A stretch of 64,000 nt of DNA from CAWEBF01 sp963807235 (GTDB taxonomy: Bacteria > Acidobacteriota > Vicinamibacteria > Vicinamibacterales > UBA2999): positions 177,129 through 241,128 of the forward strand of contig CAWEBF010000004.1 in assembly GCA_963807235.1 (NCBI GenBank). The letters run 5' to 3'. The position numbers were made by a program, and so were the translations under genes. This document shows positions 55,757 through 64,000 of the stretch, piece by piece; positions within the stretch are counted from its first letter, which is position 1; each line of letters opens with the position of its first letter. Under the pieces are notes generated by a model. The model made no database searches and was not told where the DNA came from. It worked only from the letters and a program-made list of their open reading frames with translations.

Positions 55757-56969
55757 CTACTTCAGGTTCCTGTAGACCGCCTCTTCGACACTGGCATACA
55801 CGTTCATCGACGCCTCGTCGTAGAACGGCAGCGTCTGCATCATCACCACGACGCCGATCTCCTTGCCCGGATCGATGAAGAAGTGCGTATTGAAAATGCC
55901 CGCCCACGTGCCGCTCCCTGGGCTGCGCCGATTCGCCTGTTTCTCCGCCGCGAGCTGGAAGCCGAGTCCCCAGCGGTCCTTGCCGGCGCCGAAAGGAAAG
56001 TTCCGCGACAGCGTCTGATTCGCCGACTCCTGCGGCTGCACCACCACGCTGCCCATGTGGTTCTCGAAGATCGTCTTCACCGAACGCTCGCTCAGGATGC
56101 GCCTGCCGTTCAGGGTCCCCCGGTTGAGGAGCATGCGCAGGAACAGGCCGTAGTCGGTGCTTGTGCCGTAGAGACCACCGTCGCCTTGCACTTGCGCGGG
56201 CAGCGTGGCTGGCACCGGCCGCTCCACGAACTTCCCATCGGCGCCACGCGCGTTCACGGCCACCACACGCGACACTTTCTCCGCCGGCACGAGATAGCTC
56301 GTGTCGTGCATGCCGAGCGGCTGCAGGATGCGCGACGCGAGGAACGCATCGATCTTCTGTCCAGAAATCGCCTCGACGACGTGGCCGAGGACGCGTGTGC
56401 TGGCGCCATAGGCCCAGCTCTCGCCCGGATCGAAGAGGAGCGGCAGATCGAGCTCGGTCTTTTTCTCCTTCGCCATGATCTTCGTCAGCGTCGGGCTCGA
56501 GAACCCGTACCCGATGCCGGACGTGTGCGTCAGCAGATGGCGGATGGTGATCGCACGCTTCGCGGGACGCGTTTCGTAACTGGCGTCAGCCTCGTTGAAT
56601 TTGCTGATGACGAGCGGGGCCTTCCACTTCGGCAGGTACGTCGCCACCTCGTCGTCGAGCTTCAGTTTGCCCTCGTCCACGAGCATCATGATCGCGACCG
56701 ATGTCACCGGCTTGGTCATCGACGCCATGTTGAAGATTGTGTCTTTCGCCATCGGCGTGCCGGTGAGCGTACGGCTCTTGCCGTACGCTTCGTTGTAGAG
56801 GAGGCCGTCCTTGTTGACCACGGCGACGGCGACGCCAGGCACGTCGCCGCGATCGGTCGCGGTCTTGAGGACCGAGGAAACGGCGGCGGCTCCCTGCTGC
56901 CGGAAGCGTCGGCGCCGCTGAGAGGACCGCGATGAAAAGCACGGGAAGTAGCCAGGGCAGACGTTTCAT
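55757..56969 (-). CDS. Exported serine hydrolase, class C beta-lactamase-like (frameshifted)
   Basis: About 404 residues. Signal peptide MKRLPWLLPVLFIAVLSAAP in one frame, the beta-lactamase-family domain in another. The SxxK motif is NMASMTKPVTS; the Tyr motif region reads WAYGASTRVLGH; a further family block is LLTHTSGIGYGF. The slip near 56890-56905 lies in GC-rich sequence; one base corrected joins PAAG to AAAVSSVLKTATDRGD. Such enzymes are esterases, D-aminopeptidases or beta-lactamases; no specific substrate is indicated. Convergent with arfB. Confidence 0.88.
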
Positions 56970-57016
56970 GGACGTCATCCTACCAGCCCTGCCGGCCCTA
57001 TACTGAATTCCTCAGC

Positions 57017-57514
57017 ATGTTCGGCCGGCTATGCCTTGTGTTGATGGTCGCGCTCGGGCCGCTCCCGGCCGCCGAGCCGATCCGCGTGCTCGTCTTTACG
57101 ACGACCGACTGCCCTATCTCGAATCGTTACGCGCCAGAAATCCAGCGCCTTGCCGCAAAGTTCGCGGATCAGGCGCGGTTCGTGCTCGTGTATCCGGTGG
57201 CGACGGATTCTCCCCAACTGATTCGCGAGCACCAGAAGAAGTTCGGCTACTCGCTCGAGTCGATCCGCGACACCGCGCAGAAGCTGGTCAGGCAGACCGG
57301 CGTGACCGTCACGCCGGAAGTCGCGGTACTGGTCGGCGAGCGCCTCGTGTATCGCGGGCGAATCGATGATCGTTACGTGGATCTGGGCAGGGAACGGCCG
57401 AGCCCGACACAGCGGGATTTGGAGAATGCTCTTTCGGCGTTGATCGACGGCACACCAATCGCCACACGGGAGACGCGCGCGGTGGGGTGCATCCTTTCCG
57501 ATCTATTGAAGTGA
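57017..57514 (+). CDS. Exported thioredoxin-fold (redoxin-like) protein
   Basis: 165 residues. Signal peptide MFGRLCLVLMVALGPLPAA, then a thioredoxin-like fold with TTTDCPISNRYAPEIQRLA, a single Cys in place of CxxC, VYPVATDSPQLIREHQKKFG and TPEVAVLVGERLVYRGRIDD. Such single-Cys redoxin domains accompany periplasmic cytochromes. Its stop overlaps the GTG of the next gene (GTGA), so it is translated with the cytochrome c-copper monooxygenase-TPR protein and may keep its thiols or copper reduced. That role is inferred. Confidence 0.85.
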   Translation: MFGRLCLVLMVALGPLPAAEPIRVLVFTTTDCPISNRYAPEIQRLAAKFADQARFVLVYPVATDSPQLIREHQKKFGYSLESIRDTAQKLVRQTGVTVTPEVAVLVGERLVYRGRIDDRYVDLGRERPSPTQRDLENALSALIDGTPIATRETRAVGCILSDLLK

Positions 57515-59301
57515 GACCATTCGTACTTCTGGCCGTTTCTTCCGTCCTTCTGGCTTCCCGTTCGGAAGCGCAGACGTTTGCGCAGGACGTCGCCCCAATC
57601 GTCTTCGACGCCTGCGTGTCCTGCCATCGTACCGGCGGACCAGGTCCCTTCCCACTGACGACCTACGACGAAGTCCGCCGCAGGGCCACCCAGATCGCCC
57701 AGGTCACGCGCAGCCGCTTCATGCCGCCGTGGAAAGTCGAACCCGGCGTCGGTCATTTCGTCGGACAGCGATTGCTCACCGATCGCGAGATCGCGTCGAT
57801 CGAGCACTGGGCCAGCAACGGCGCGCCTGAGGGCGATCCGAAACGCTTGCCAACCTTGCCGAAGCACGCTGATGGATGGCTGCTCGGGCCACCCGATCTG
57901 ATCGTCAAGCCCGCGGCCGCGTTCTCGCTGCCCGCGCAACCGTCGGATGTCTTCCGTATCTTCGCGATCCGTCTGCCGGTCACGAAGCGGACCTACGTCA
58001 CGGGGCTCGAATTCCATCCTGGCAACGCGCGCGTGGTGCACCACGCCAACATCCGCATCGATCGCTCGCCGGCGACCCGCCGCCTGGACGACGCCGATCC
58101 GCTGCCCGGCTACGACGGCCTGATGCCGCGGTCGGCCGAGTATCCGGAAGGACACTTTCTCGGCTGGACGCCTGGACAGATCGCGCCGCTGGTACCGCCG
58201 GAGCTGGCGTGGACGCTCGAGCCTGGTAGCGACCTGGTCGTACAGCTGCACTTGCAGCCGAGCGGCGCCGTCGAGGAGGTGTTGCCGGAGATCGGGTTGT
58301 ATTTCTCCGACTCCGCGCCCTCGCGAACACCAACCATTCTGCGGCTCGGCTCGCAGGGCATCGACATCCCGCCAGGAGAATCGCACTACGTCATTCGTGA
58401 CTCCTACGTATTGCCTGTGGACGTACAACTGCTCGCCGTTCAGCCGCACGCGCATTACCGCGCCAGAGAAATCCGCGGCGTGGCGCAGCTGCCCGATGGC
58501 ACGTCGCGTTTGGTGATGCACATCAAGGACTGGGATTTCCGCTGGCAGCATGTCTATCGCCAGGAAGCGCCGATCCCGTTGCCGAAGGGAACGCGCTTGT
58601 CCATGGAGTACACCTACGACAATTCGGCGTCGAACGTCCGCAATCCCGAGCTGCCGCCGGCACGCGTCTTCTGGGGACAGCGCTCGAAGGACGAAATGGG
58701 TGACCTCTGGTTTCAATTGCTGGCGTCGAACGACCGCGACCGTGCGCGCCTCAGTGCCGAGATCACGGCGAAGATGATCGGCGAGGACATCGTCGGCCTG
58801 GAGACGATGCTGAAGGTCGATCCGAGCGACGCCGAACTGCACGACGACGTGGCGCTGCTCTATCTGGAACAGGGGTTCGCGGCCAACGCTGTTCGCCACT
58901 TCCAGGCCTCGGCAGCGTTGAAACCCGAATCGGCGCCGGCGCATTTCAATCTCGGCACCGCGCTTGCCCAGGCAGGCCGCCTCGACGATTCGATCAGGGC
59001 CTTTCGAGATGCGCTGTCACGGCGTCCAGACTACGCGGTCGCGCACGGTAACCTGGGCCGCGTGTTGCTGGTGAAAGGTGACGTCGGCGAGGCTCTGAAG
59101 CACCTGCAGGAAGCGGTGCGCCTCGAGCCGAATAACCCGCAGAACCTGCTCGGGCTCTCGGAAGCGCTGGCGCAACGTGGCGCATTCGACCTGGCGATCG
59201 AGACGATCGAGCGCGCCATGAAGCTGCCGCTCTCCGAAAGCCTCGCGAAGGAGATCGTCGCGAAGCGAGCCGCCTACCTCCGGAGCCGGAAGGCGCCTTG
59301 A
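57511..59301 (+). CDS. Cytochrome c-copper monooxygenase-TPR fusion protein
   Basis: 596 residues. Signal peptide, then haem c site ACVSCHR (Cys35, Cys38, His39). The central PHM/DBM-like pair of domains has the full copper set: His177-His178 (VVHHAN), His247 (VQLHLQP), His313/His315 (QPHAHYRARE) and Met396 (SKDEMGDLW), the last matching the DEM block of peptidylglycine monooxygenase. The C-terminus (about 430-596) holds four TPR repeats (AHFNLGTALAQAGRLDDSI, AHGNLGRVLLVKGDVGEAL). Probably periplasmic O2-activating enzyme docking a partner through TPRs. Start GTG 57511 overlaps the redoxin stop. Confidence 0.88.
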   Translation: MRPFVLLAVSSVLLASRSEAQTFAQDVAPIVFDACVSCHRTGGPGPFPLTTYDEVRRRATQIAQVTRSRFMPPWKVEPGVGHFVGQRLLTDREIASIEHWASNGAPEGDPKRLPTLPKHADGWLLGPPDLIVKPAAAFSLPAQPSDVFRIFAIRLPVTKRTYVTGLEFHPGNARVVHHANIRIDRSPATRRLDDADPLPGYDGLMPRSAEYPEGHFLGWTPGQIAPLVPPELAWTLEPGSDLVVQLHLQPSGAVEEVLPEIGLYFSDSAPSRTPTILRLGSQGIDIPPGESHYVIRDSYVLPVDVQLLAVQPHAHYRAREIRGVAQLPDGTSRLVMHIKDWDFRWQHVYRQEAPIPLPKGTRLSMEYTYDNSASNVRNPELPPARVFWGQRSKDEMGDLWFQLLASNDRDRARLSAEITAKMIGEDIVGLETMLKVDPSDAELHDDVALLYLEQGFAANAVRHFQASAALKPESAPAHFNLGTALAQAGRLDDSIRAFRDALSRRPDYAVAHGNLGRVLLVKGDVGEALKHLQEAVRLEPNNPQNLLGLSEALAQRGAFDLAIETIERAMKLPLSESLAKEIVAKRAAYLRSRKAP

Positions 59302-59335
59302 ATGGCGCCTGGCGCCCGCTGTCTTATAGCGGCTG

Positions 59336-59920
59336 CTACTCGAGGCGAATCGGCAGCTCGGCGTGCCCCTTGTCGTTGTTGAAGACGAGACGATAGGTGC
59401 CGTCGTCCCAGCGCAGCGTCGTCGACTTGAAATAGAGGTCGCCTATCACCACGCCGTGCTCGGAGGGCACGATCGCGGGGTTTCGCACCGTCCCTTCACC
59501 CGGCAGCGCAAACCATCGCAGCACCTCGCCGTCGGCGCTCTTCGGGAAGTAGCTGATCACGTCGCGCTGGTGGATGCGCGCGTTTTGACGGAGCTTGGTA
59601 ATCTGCGGCGCGTCGGCAAGGAACTGCTCCTGCGTGGCGAGCGGCACGACGCGGCCGCCAGGCATCACCACCGAGAAGCTGTCCCGCCTCACCGCACCAC
59701 GCTCGCTGAGCGCGACGCCAACCTGCACCAGCAGCCAGGCGCCATCGTGATTCCGCTGGGAGTAGTCGTAAATGGCCACGGCCTGCACTCGTTCGTCTTT
59801 GTATTCGACCGTGGCGCGGCCGTTGGGCTTCGTGTGCGGAAACGCGTTGTCGTTGACTTGGGGAGCCGCCGCGAGCGAGGCGCCGGCGACGAGCAGGACG
59901 ACGGGCGCAAGGCGAAACAT
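59336..59920 (-). CDS. Secreted protein of unknown function
   Basis: 194 residues. GGAGG five bases before ATG 59920; signal peptide FRLAPVVLLVAGASLAAAP. The body is a beta-sandwich-like protein (ATVEYKDERVQAVAIYDYSQ, LLVQVGVALSERGAVRRDSF, VISYFPKSADGEVLRWFALP, YRLVFNNDKGHAELPIRLE). No family recognised, no metal motif. Convergent with the copper monooxygenase gene (34-base gap). Confidence 0.7.
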   Translation of the reverse strand: MFRLAPVVLLVAGASLAAAPQVNDNAFPHTKPNGRATVEYKDERVQAVAIYDYSQRNHDGAWLLVQVGVALSERGAVRRDSFSVVMPGGRVVPLATQEQFLADAPQITKLRQNARIHQRDVISYFPKSADGEVLRWFALPGEGTVRNPAIVPSEHGVVIGDLYFKSTTLRWDDGTYRLVFNNDKGHAELPIRLE

Positions 59921-59987
59921 GGACACCTCCAGCAGGCAGCACTCCGATCTTACAGGAGGCGATCGAAGATGTAGGCTTCACGACGAC

Positions 59988-61091
59988 ATGGAGCCTTCGC
60001 TCGAACGACTCCTCGAGCTCTACGACGCGGATGCCCCGCTCGCGCAGGCATCCACCATTCCCGCGCCGTGGTACACCGACCTGCGCGTCTTGGAGCTGGA
60101 GCTCCGCACGGTCTTCAGGCACAGCTGGCAGCTTGCGGGCCGCGTTGACCAGCTGCGCGCGCCCGGCGACTACGTTACGTGTGAGCTTCCGGGCGGCGAG
60201 CCCATCGTGCCGTGGTTGGAAACGACGATGTCGTGCGCGGATTCTTCAACGTCTGCCGCCACCACGCGGCCGCGGTCGTCACCGAGCCGCACGGATCCGC
60301 CCGTAACTCAGATGCCCGTATCACGGCTGGACCTACTCGCTCGAAGGCGAGCTGAAGGGCACGCCTGATTTCATCGGCGTCTGCGATTTCGATCGGTCGG
60401 CCAACGGACTGGTGCCGCTCGAATGCGGAGCAGGCGGGAAATGGGTATTCGTCAAGCCTGACAGCGGGCGGCCCCTCACTGGAGGAGTTTCTCGGGCGCG
60501 ACCTTCTCGGTCAGCTCGACGCGCTTGCCTCGACGATCTGCACTGGATGGAGCGACGCTCGTACACACTCGACTGCAACTGGAAGGTCTTCGTCGACAAC
60601 TATCTCGACGGCGGCTATCACGTGCCGCACCTCCACAAGGGCCTCGACAGCGTCCTCGACTACAGCGAATACACGATCGAGACTGGCGAGCGCTTCTGCC
60701 TGCAGTCGAGCCCGATGGTGAGCCAGGGAGCGGAGGAGCGCACGCGGGCCGTGCGCCAGGGCGAGCGAGCCTCCTACTATTGGATTTATCCGAACTTCAT
60801 GATCAACCGCTACAGCCGAGCATGGACACCAACCTCGTCATTCCGCGCGGGGTGGACAGGACCGAGGTGATCTTCGATTTCTACTTTTCAGACGTGTCTG
60901 AACCGCTCACGCGACCAATCTGGGAGCATCGCGGTCAGCGAGCAGATTCAGGAGGAGGACGTCTCGATCTGCGCGTCGGTGCAGCGCGGCCTGCGCTCGC
61001 GCGCGTACGCGCCGGCCGTCTCTCCGTCCGCCGCGAAGCCGGAGAGCATCTCTTCCATCGCCTGCTTTCACACGATCTCACGCGCGGGTGA
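59988..61091 (+). pseudogene. Rieske aromatic ring-hydroxylating oxygenase alpha subunit (frameshifted)
   Basis: About 365 residues in several frames. N-terminus MEPSLERLLELYDADAPLA, WYTDLRVLELELRTVFRHSW. The Rieske 2Fe-2S ligands are found in pieces: NVCRHHAAAVV and, in another frame, RCPYHGWTYS. The catalytic region reads DCNWKVFVDNYLDGGYHVPHLH (the Asp/His iron-ligand part). Shifts fall near 60205, 60290, 60440, 60520, 60800 and 60930. Natural end HDLTRG at 61091. Homologs are choline-monooxygenase-like and phenylpropionate-dioxygenase-like; the substrate is unknown. Broken gene or poor sequence. Confidence 0.82.
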
Positions 61092-61278
61092 CGTCCGAGA
61101 TCGTTCGAGCCGTGTTCCAAACTGCGATCACGCGTGTGCCGCGATGGAACAGGCCGCCCGAGAACGAAGTGGCTTCACCCACGCTTCGTCCGGCACAACG
61201 GTCTTTCGGCTCAGTGAATTACGTCTGGATCTGATTGTTCTGCAGGGCCTGGCTGCGTCCTTGCGTCTCGTGGCTCGG

Positions 61279-61913
61279 ATGTCTGAGTCCGTACCCCCTC
61301 CCAGCGCTGAACAACGTCCCAGTTTCGCCCGCGCCGTCTGGCTCTGGGCCGGCTCCGCGTTGTGGCTCGCCGGCGCGGTAGCGGGCCTGTGGGTGCTCTG
61401 GTCGTACGAGAACACGCCGGGAGACGCCGCACATTCACACGGACGCTGGCCGACTGAAACGCGCCTCGCACGCTCGGCCGATCGACCGACGCTCGTGCTG
61501 CTCGCCCATCCCCAGTGCACGTGCACGCGTGCCAGCCTCGCCGAACTGGCCGAAGTGTTGGGGCGCGCACAGGCGGCGCCCAAGACGTAAGTGCTGTTCA
61601 TGAAGCCGTCGGAGTTCTTCGATGGCTGGGAGAAGACGGACCTGTGGCGCACGGCGTCGGCCCTACCCAATGTCACCGTCGTGCGGGATGACGATGGCCG
61701 CGAGGCGGAGCGCTTCGGCGCCGCGACATCGGGGCAGACGCTATTGTACGACGCTCGCGGCGAGTTGATCTTCGCGGCGGTATCGCCGGGGCGCGCGGAC
61801 ACGCGGGCGACAACGCGGGCCGAGCCGCGTTGATCGCGATCCTCGATCAAAAGAACCCGTCTCACCGAGCGACGTCCGTCTTTGGCTGCTCTCTGCTCGG
61901 GCGCCGTCTGTAG
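61279..61913 (+). pseudogene. redB: RedB-like membrane thioredoxin-fold protein (stop and frameshift)
   Basis: About 210 residues. MSESVPPPSAEQ, one membrane span (WLWAGSALWLAGAVAGLWVLW), then a thioredoxin-like domain with LLAHPQCTCTRASL. After APKT a TAA at 61588-61590 stands where Tyr or a similar residue is expected, and VLFMKPSEFFDGWEKTD continues in frame. Near 61780 the frame slips; correct reading gives ARGHAGDNAGRAALIAIL and ends LLGRRL, stop 61913. RedB homologs occur beside sensor kinases, and one truncated membrane gene follows. Sequence error or decay. Confidence 0.75.
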
Positions 61914-61934
61914 CTCCAGATCGATCACACCATC

Positions 61935-62165
61935 ATGTCCTCACACTCCCCGCTCAACGTGCGCGACGCGTCCCTATCGGACAGAGCCAACCAGATCTTT
62001 GCCGAGGCCTGGCACCTGATCCACCATCGGACGGACCGGCTCTTTGCCGGGCTCATGGCCTTCCAGTGGCTCATGGGGATTGTCTTCGCGCTGTGGGTGT
62101 CGCCGTTGGCGTGGGACGGACCCGTCAGCCGGACCCACCTGCACGTGTGGGCGGGGGCCGGCTGA
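61935..62165 (+). pseudogene. N-terminal fragment of a sensor-kinase-like membrane protein
   Basis: 76 residues: DASLSDRANQIFAEAWHLIH, a basic RTDRLF, one hydrophobic segment (GLMAFQWLMGIVFALWVSPL) and THLHVWAG, then TGA. This matches the start of multi-span hybrid sensor kinases that follow redB genes. The remaining membrane spans and the kinase are absent. Downstream in another frame a second hydrophobic stretch (LALAMIGVVVVGLQIA) is seen. Probably a truncated gene. Confidence 0.6.
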
Positions 62166-62286
62166 TGCTGGCGCTTGCCATGATTGGCGTGGTCGTGGTG
62201 GGACTTCAGATTGCGTCGGAAGAGCATGAGAGTGGCGCACCGCGCCGCATTGCCGCCGTATCATTCGAACAGCAAGGAGCCCGGCC

Positions 62287-62706
62287 ATGAACTATGTCTG
62301 CCTTGTCTATGGCGAAGAACAGAAACTGCGTGACCTGACGCCGGAAGGCCTGCGGGCCGAACTTGACGCTTCATCCCTGGCCTATGACCGCTCGGTGGCG
62401 GACAGCGGCCATTTGATCATCGCGCAAGCGCTGCAATCGGTGAAAACCGCCAGGAGCATTCGCAGGCGCGGCGGCAGGAGCCTCGTCACGGACGGCCCCT
62501 TCGCTGAAACGAAGGAGCAATTGCTGGGCTTCGTCATGATCGAAGCGAATGATCTCGACGAGGCTATGGGCATCGCCGCCGGGATCCCTTTGGCCGAACT
62601 CGGCACGATCGAAGTGAGGGCGGTCTATATAAGGTGCCGGGCTCGTAAGCCGGCCGCCCCGGTGTCGCGTCTTCCGATGAGCGTATCCGAACGGGCCGCG
62701 ACCTGA
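62287..62706 (+). CDS. YciI-family protein
   Basis: 139 residues. MNYVCLVYGEEQKLRDLTPE, then AYDRSVADSGHLIIAQALQS and the diagnostic VTDGPFAETKEQLLGFVMI, EANDLDEAMGIAAGIPLAEL, GTIEVRAVY. The YCII core is complete. The last 25 residues (CRARKPAAPVSRLP onward) do not match the family and may result from a frame slip. GGAG eight bases before the ATG. Members include dehydrogenase-like and regulatory proteins, often beside ECF sigma factors; none is seen here. Confidence 0.85.
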   Translation: MNYVCLVYGEEQKLRDLTPEGLRAELDASSLAYDRSVADSGHLIIAQALQSVKTARSIRRRGGRSLVTDGPFAETKEQLLGFVMIEANDLDEAMGIAAGIPLAELGTIEVRAVYIRCRARKPAAPVSRLPMSVSERAAT

Positions 62707-62801
62707 CGGGGTCCGACTGTCTCGCTAGAGACGCTGAACTATTATCCCGCTACAGATAGCGCGGCTTGAAATCGGCCCGGCGGTCAAAGGAGGCGAAGAC
62801 G

Positions 62802-63079
62802 ATGAGTGAGGATGCCTCGGCTGTACCGGTCCCCCCTGGCGCTTCTCGCTCGGCATTGTCTGCTTCATCGCCGCATTCGCTATCCACCTCGTCACCCTCG
62901 CGGCAATCGCCATGGGAGCGAGCGCCGCGACGGTCGGTTCCATTGCCGCAATCAATTTCGCCGTTAACAAGGGGCTTCTGGTGGTCGCCGCAGCGATCAT
63001 GGGCCGGCCAGGGTTCAATCGCCTGAAGCAGTTGGTTTTCGGGGCGGTCAGGCGCTACGCGCGCCCTGGGGGGATATGA
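62802..63079 (+). CDS. Small multi-span membrane protein (frameshifted)
   Basis: About 92 residues. AGGAGG eight bases before ATG 62802, then MSEDASAVPVPP. After the six-C run at 62831-62836 the frame changes and reads PWRFSLGIVCFIAAFAIHLV, TLAAIAMGASAATVGS, NFAVNKGLLVVAAAIMGRPG and a basic end, stop 63079. Two to three membrane spans. One missing C explains the slip. Family not recognised; the basic C-terminus faces the cytoplasm. Confidence 0.65.
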
Positions 63080-63094
63080 GATCAGTATTGTTCA

Positions 63095-63331
63095 GTGGTG
63101 CCAATCTTCTTCGGCTGGGTGTCGCCCTACCTGCCTGACCTTCGTTCCTGCCCTGAACCGGCACACGGTGAGTGCCTGGCGATTCTCGGGGACGCGATGC
63201 TGTTCGTCAGCCTCTTCGTGCTCGGCGGCGGTTTTTGGGACAAGCTGCGCGCTCTTCTTGTTCGCGACACCTGCGTCATTTCCTCCGACCAGTATCTTCG
63301 GTATTTTTCCGATCGCGATCCGGCAATCTGA
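63095..63331 (+). CDS. Small membrane protein, possibly truncated
   Basis: 78 residues from GTG: VPIFFGWVSPYLPDLRSCPE, then a hydrophobic segment (LAILGDAMLFVSLFVLGGGF) and FWDKLRALLVRDTCVISSD. The C-terminal end looks clipped. Upstream in-frame sequence is short, so an N-terminal part may be missing. The WDKLRAL block after a hydrophobic stretch is seen in short transporter-like membrane proteins, but the match is weak. Function unknown. Confidence 0.45.
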   Translation: MVPIFFGWVSPYLPDLRSCPEPAHGECLAILGDAMLFVSLFVLGGGFWDKLRALLVRDTCVISSDQYLRYFSDRDPAI

Positions 63332-63403
63332 CGGCAGCGCGAACGGTCCTTACTGCACCGGAAGCAGGACACCTAATAGGGTTAATTGGGATGGCAGGTT
63401 GGC

Positions 63404-63434
63404 CCCTCTCCGGCCGCTTCGCGGCCGGAGAGGG
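63404..63434. terminator. Perfect 14-bp stem-loop
   Basis: CCCTCTCCGGCCGC at 63404-63417 and its exact reverse complement at 63421-63434 with a TTC loop. Very stable, symmetric and without a T-run on either strand, in the gap between the membrane gene (ends 63331) and the minus-strand YbaK gene. It could terminate both or be an interspersed repeat. Confidence 0.5.
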
Positions 63435-63523
63435 TTGAGATGCTATCCCCTTTGACCCGACCCCGCCCTGACGGAGAACGTCGCTGGCGGGTCACTCTTG
63501 GCGGCGAGATCGTCGAACCCCCT

Positions 63524-63977
63524 TCACTGGCAGACGTCCACCCATTCGGCACCGACAAGCCCGGCGAGGCGTTGCGGCGGCAGGCGCACCGCGCGCATTG
63601 GGGGCGCCCGCGGCAGGCACGACCTCGTCGAACGCTTTGAGCGACAGGTCACAATAGATCGGAAGCGGAGCTGGCAGGCCGAACGGGCAGACGCCGCCGA
63701 CCGGATGACGGTGATGGCCTTCGCGTCCGCGGCCTCGAGCATCGCGCCTTGCCGTCGAACGGGTCCTTGAACTTGCGGAGTCGAGTCCGCGGAGCCGCTG
63801 GCCACGATCAGAAACGCCGCCCGCCGACCCTCAGGCAGATGGGTCTTGGCGATGTTCGCGGGTCCACGCCATGCGCGGCCGCGGCCGCGGCCACCGTGGC
63901 CGAACTCGCTTCGGTGACAATGACTTCGATGTCGGGGGCTCGATCGGCGAAGTATCGCGGACGGATTCGAGACTCAT
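63524..63977 (-). pseudogene. YbaK/aminoacyl-tRNA deacylase (frameshifted)
   Basis: About 150 residues spread over several frames: MSLESVR, then YFADRAPDIEVIVTEAS, AAAAHGVD, NIAKTHLPEGRRAAFLIVAS, RKFKDPFDGKARM, LEAADAKAITV, then HPVGGVCPFGLP (the family signature) with PLPIYCDLSLKAFDEVVPAAG and the end LAGLVGAEWVDVCQ. The order and spacing are those of YbaK/ProX proteins that hydrolyse mischarged tRNA. At least five shifts are needed, in G/C-rich short runs. Sequence error is likely, given similar damage nearby. Confidence 0.8.
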
Positions 63978-64000
63978 GCGGCGGACCATCGTGGCGCCCG

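Overview
The window is about 64 kb of high-GC DNA that looks like a chromosomal segment of an Acidobacteriota bacterium, most likely class Vicinamibacteria. This is inferred from gene content, not from a marker gene. The pointers are Oar-like TonB receptors with a carboxypeptidase-regulatory domain, a winged-helix/TolB-propeller regulator, an ankyrin/DUF1592/DUF1552 cluster, quinohemoprotein dehydrogenase, a Ser/Thr kinase fused to TolB-like and TPR regions, DUF6152 proteins, RedB and a PEP-CTERM protein. I found no rRNA, tRNA, CRISPR array, transposase, integrase or phage gene.

Layout. 0-6.7 kb (minus): an overlapping cluster of a two-domain metallo-beta-lactamase hydrolase, a secreted protein, a second MBL protein with a damaged metal site, another secreted protein and a TonB receptor that runs off the left edge. 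A PhoB-type winged-helix/TolB regulator diverges from it, and its 5' end carries helically phased direct repeats. 8.9-11.5 kb: unknown cytoplasmic protein, MDR oxidoreductase, DoxX. 11.6-14.3 kb: a secreted cluster around a cytochrome c-copper monooxygenase. 14.2-20 kb: DUF900 hydrolase, PBP1A, HAF-repeat protein, outer-membrane barrel. 20-21.7 kb: split LigD ligase and polymerase. 21.7-27 kb: ankyrin-DUF1592-DUF1552. 27.1-30.7 kb: vanadium haloperoxidase, divergent HxlR regulator, M64 peptidase. 30.8-33.9 kb: badly broken TonB receptor. 34-36.7 kb: SRPBCC, DUF6496, Hcp, TPR-methyltransferase. 36.7-41.6 kb: quinohemoprotein, HIT protein between inverted heptamer repeats, two related membrane proteins, bicupin. 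41.9-46.4 kb: cyclooxygenase-like haem peroxidase operon. 46.4-51 kb: aldo/keto reductase, DUF6152, barrel protein, secreted paralog, PEP-CTERM protein. 51.3-59.9 kb: amidohydrolase, Ser/Thr kinase, ArfB, serine hydrolase, redoxin plus cytochrome c-copper monooxygenase-TPR. 60-64 kb: frameshifted Rieske oxygenase, RedB, sensor fragment, YciI, small membrane proteins, YbaK.

Most genes encode exported or outer-membrane proteins with signal peptides. This fits a free-living oligotroph using periplasmic oxidative chemistry (haem c, copper, PQQ, vanadium and haem peroxidase) and TonB uptake. Four genes belong to one uncharacterised secreted family and sit beside MBL hydrolases or DUF6152 genes. 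Many otherwise convincing genes are split by single-base frameshifts, often in short G/C runs and worst at 30.8-33.9 kb and 60.2-64 kb. I read most of these as sequence or assembly errors. No gene-free stretch exceeds about 250 bases; the larger gaps (14583-14776, 34440-34619, 51060-51303, 61092-61278, 63332-63523) show nothing beyond what is listed.
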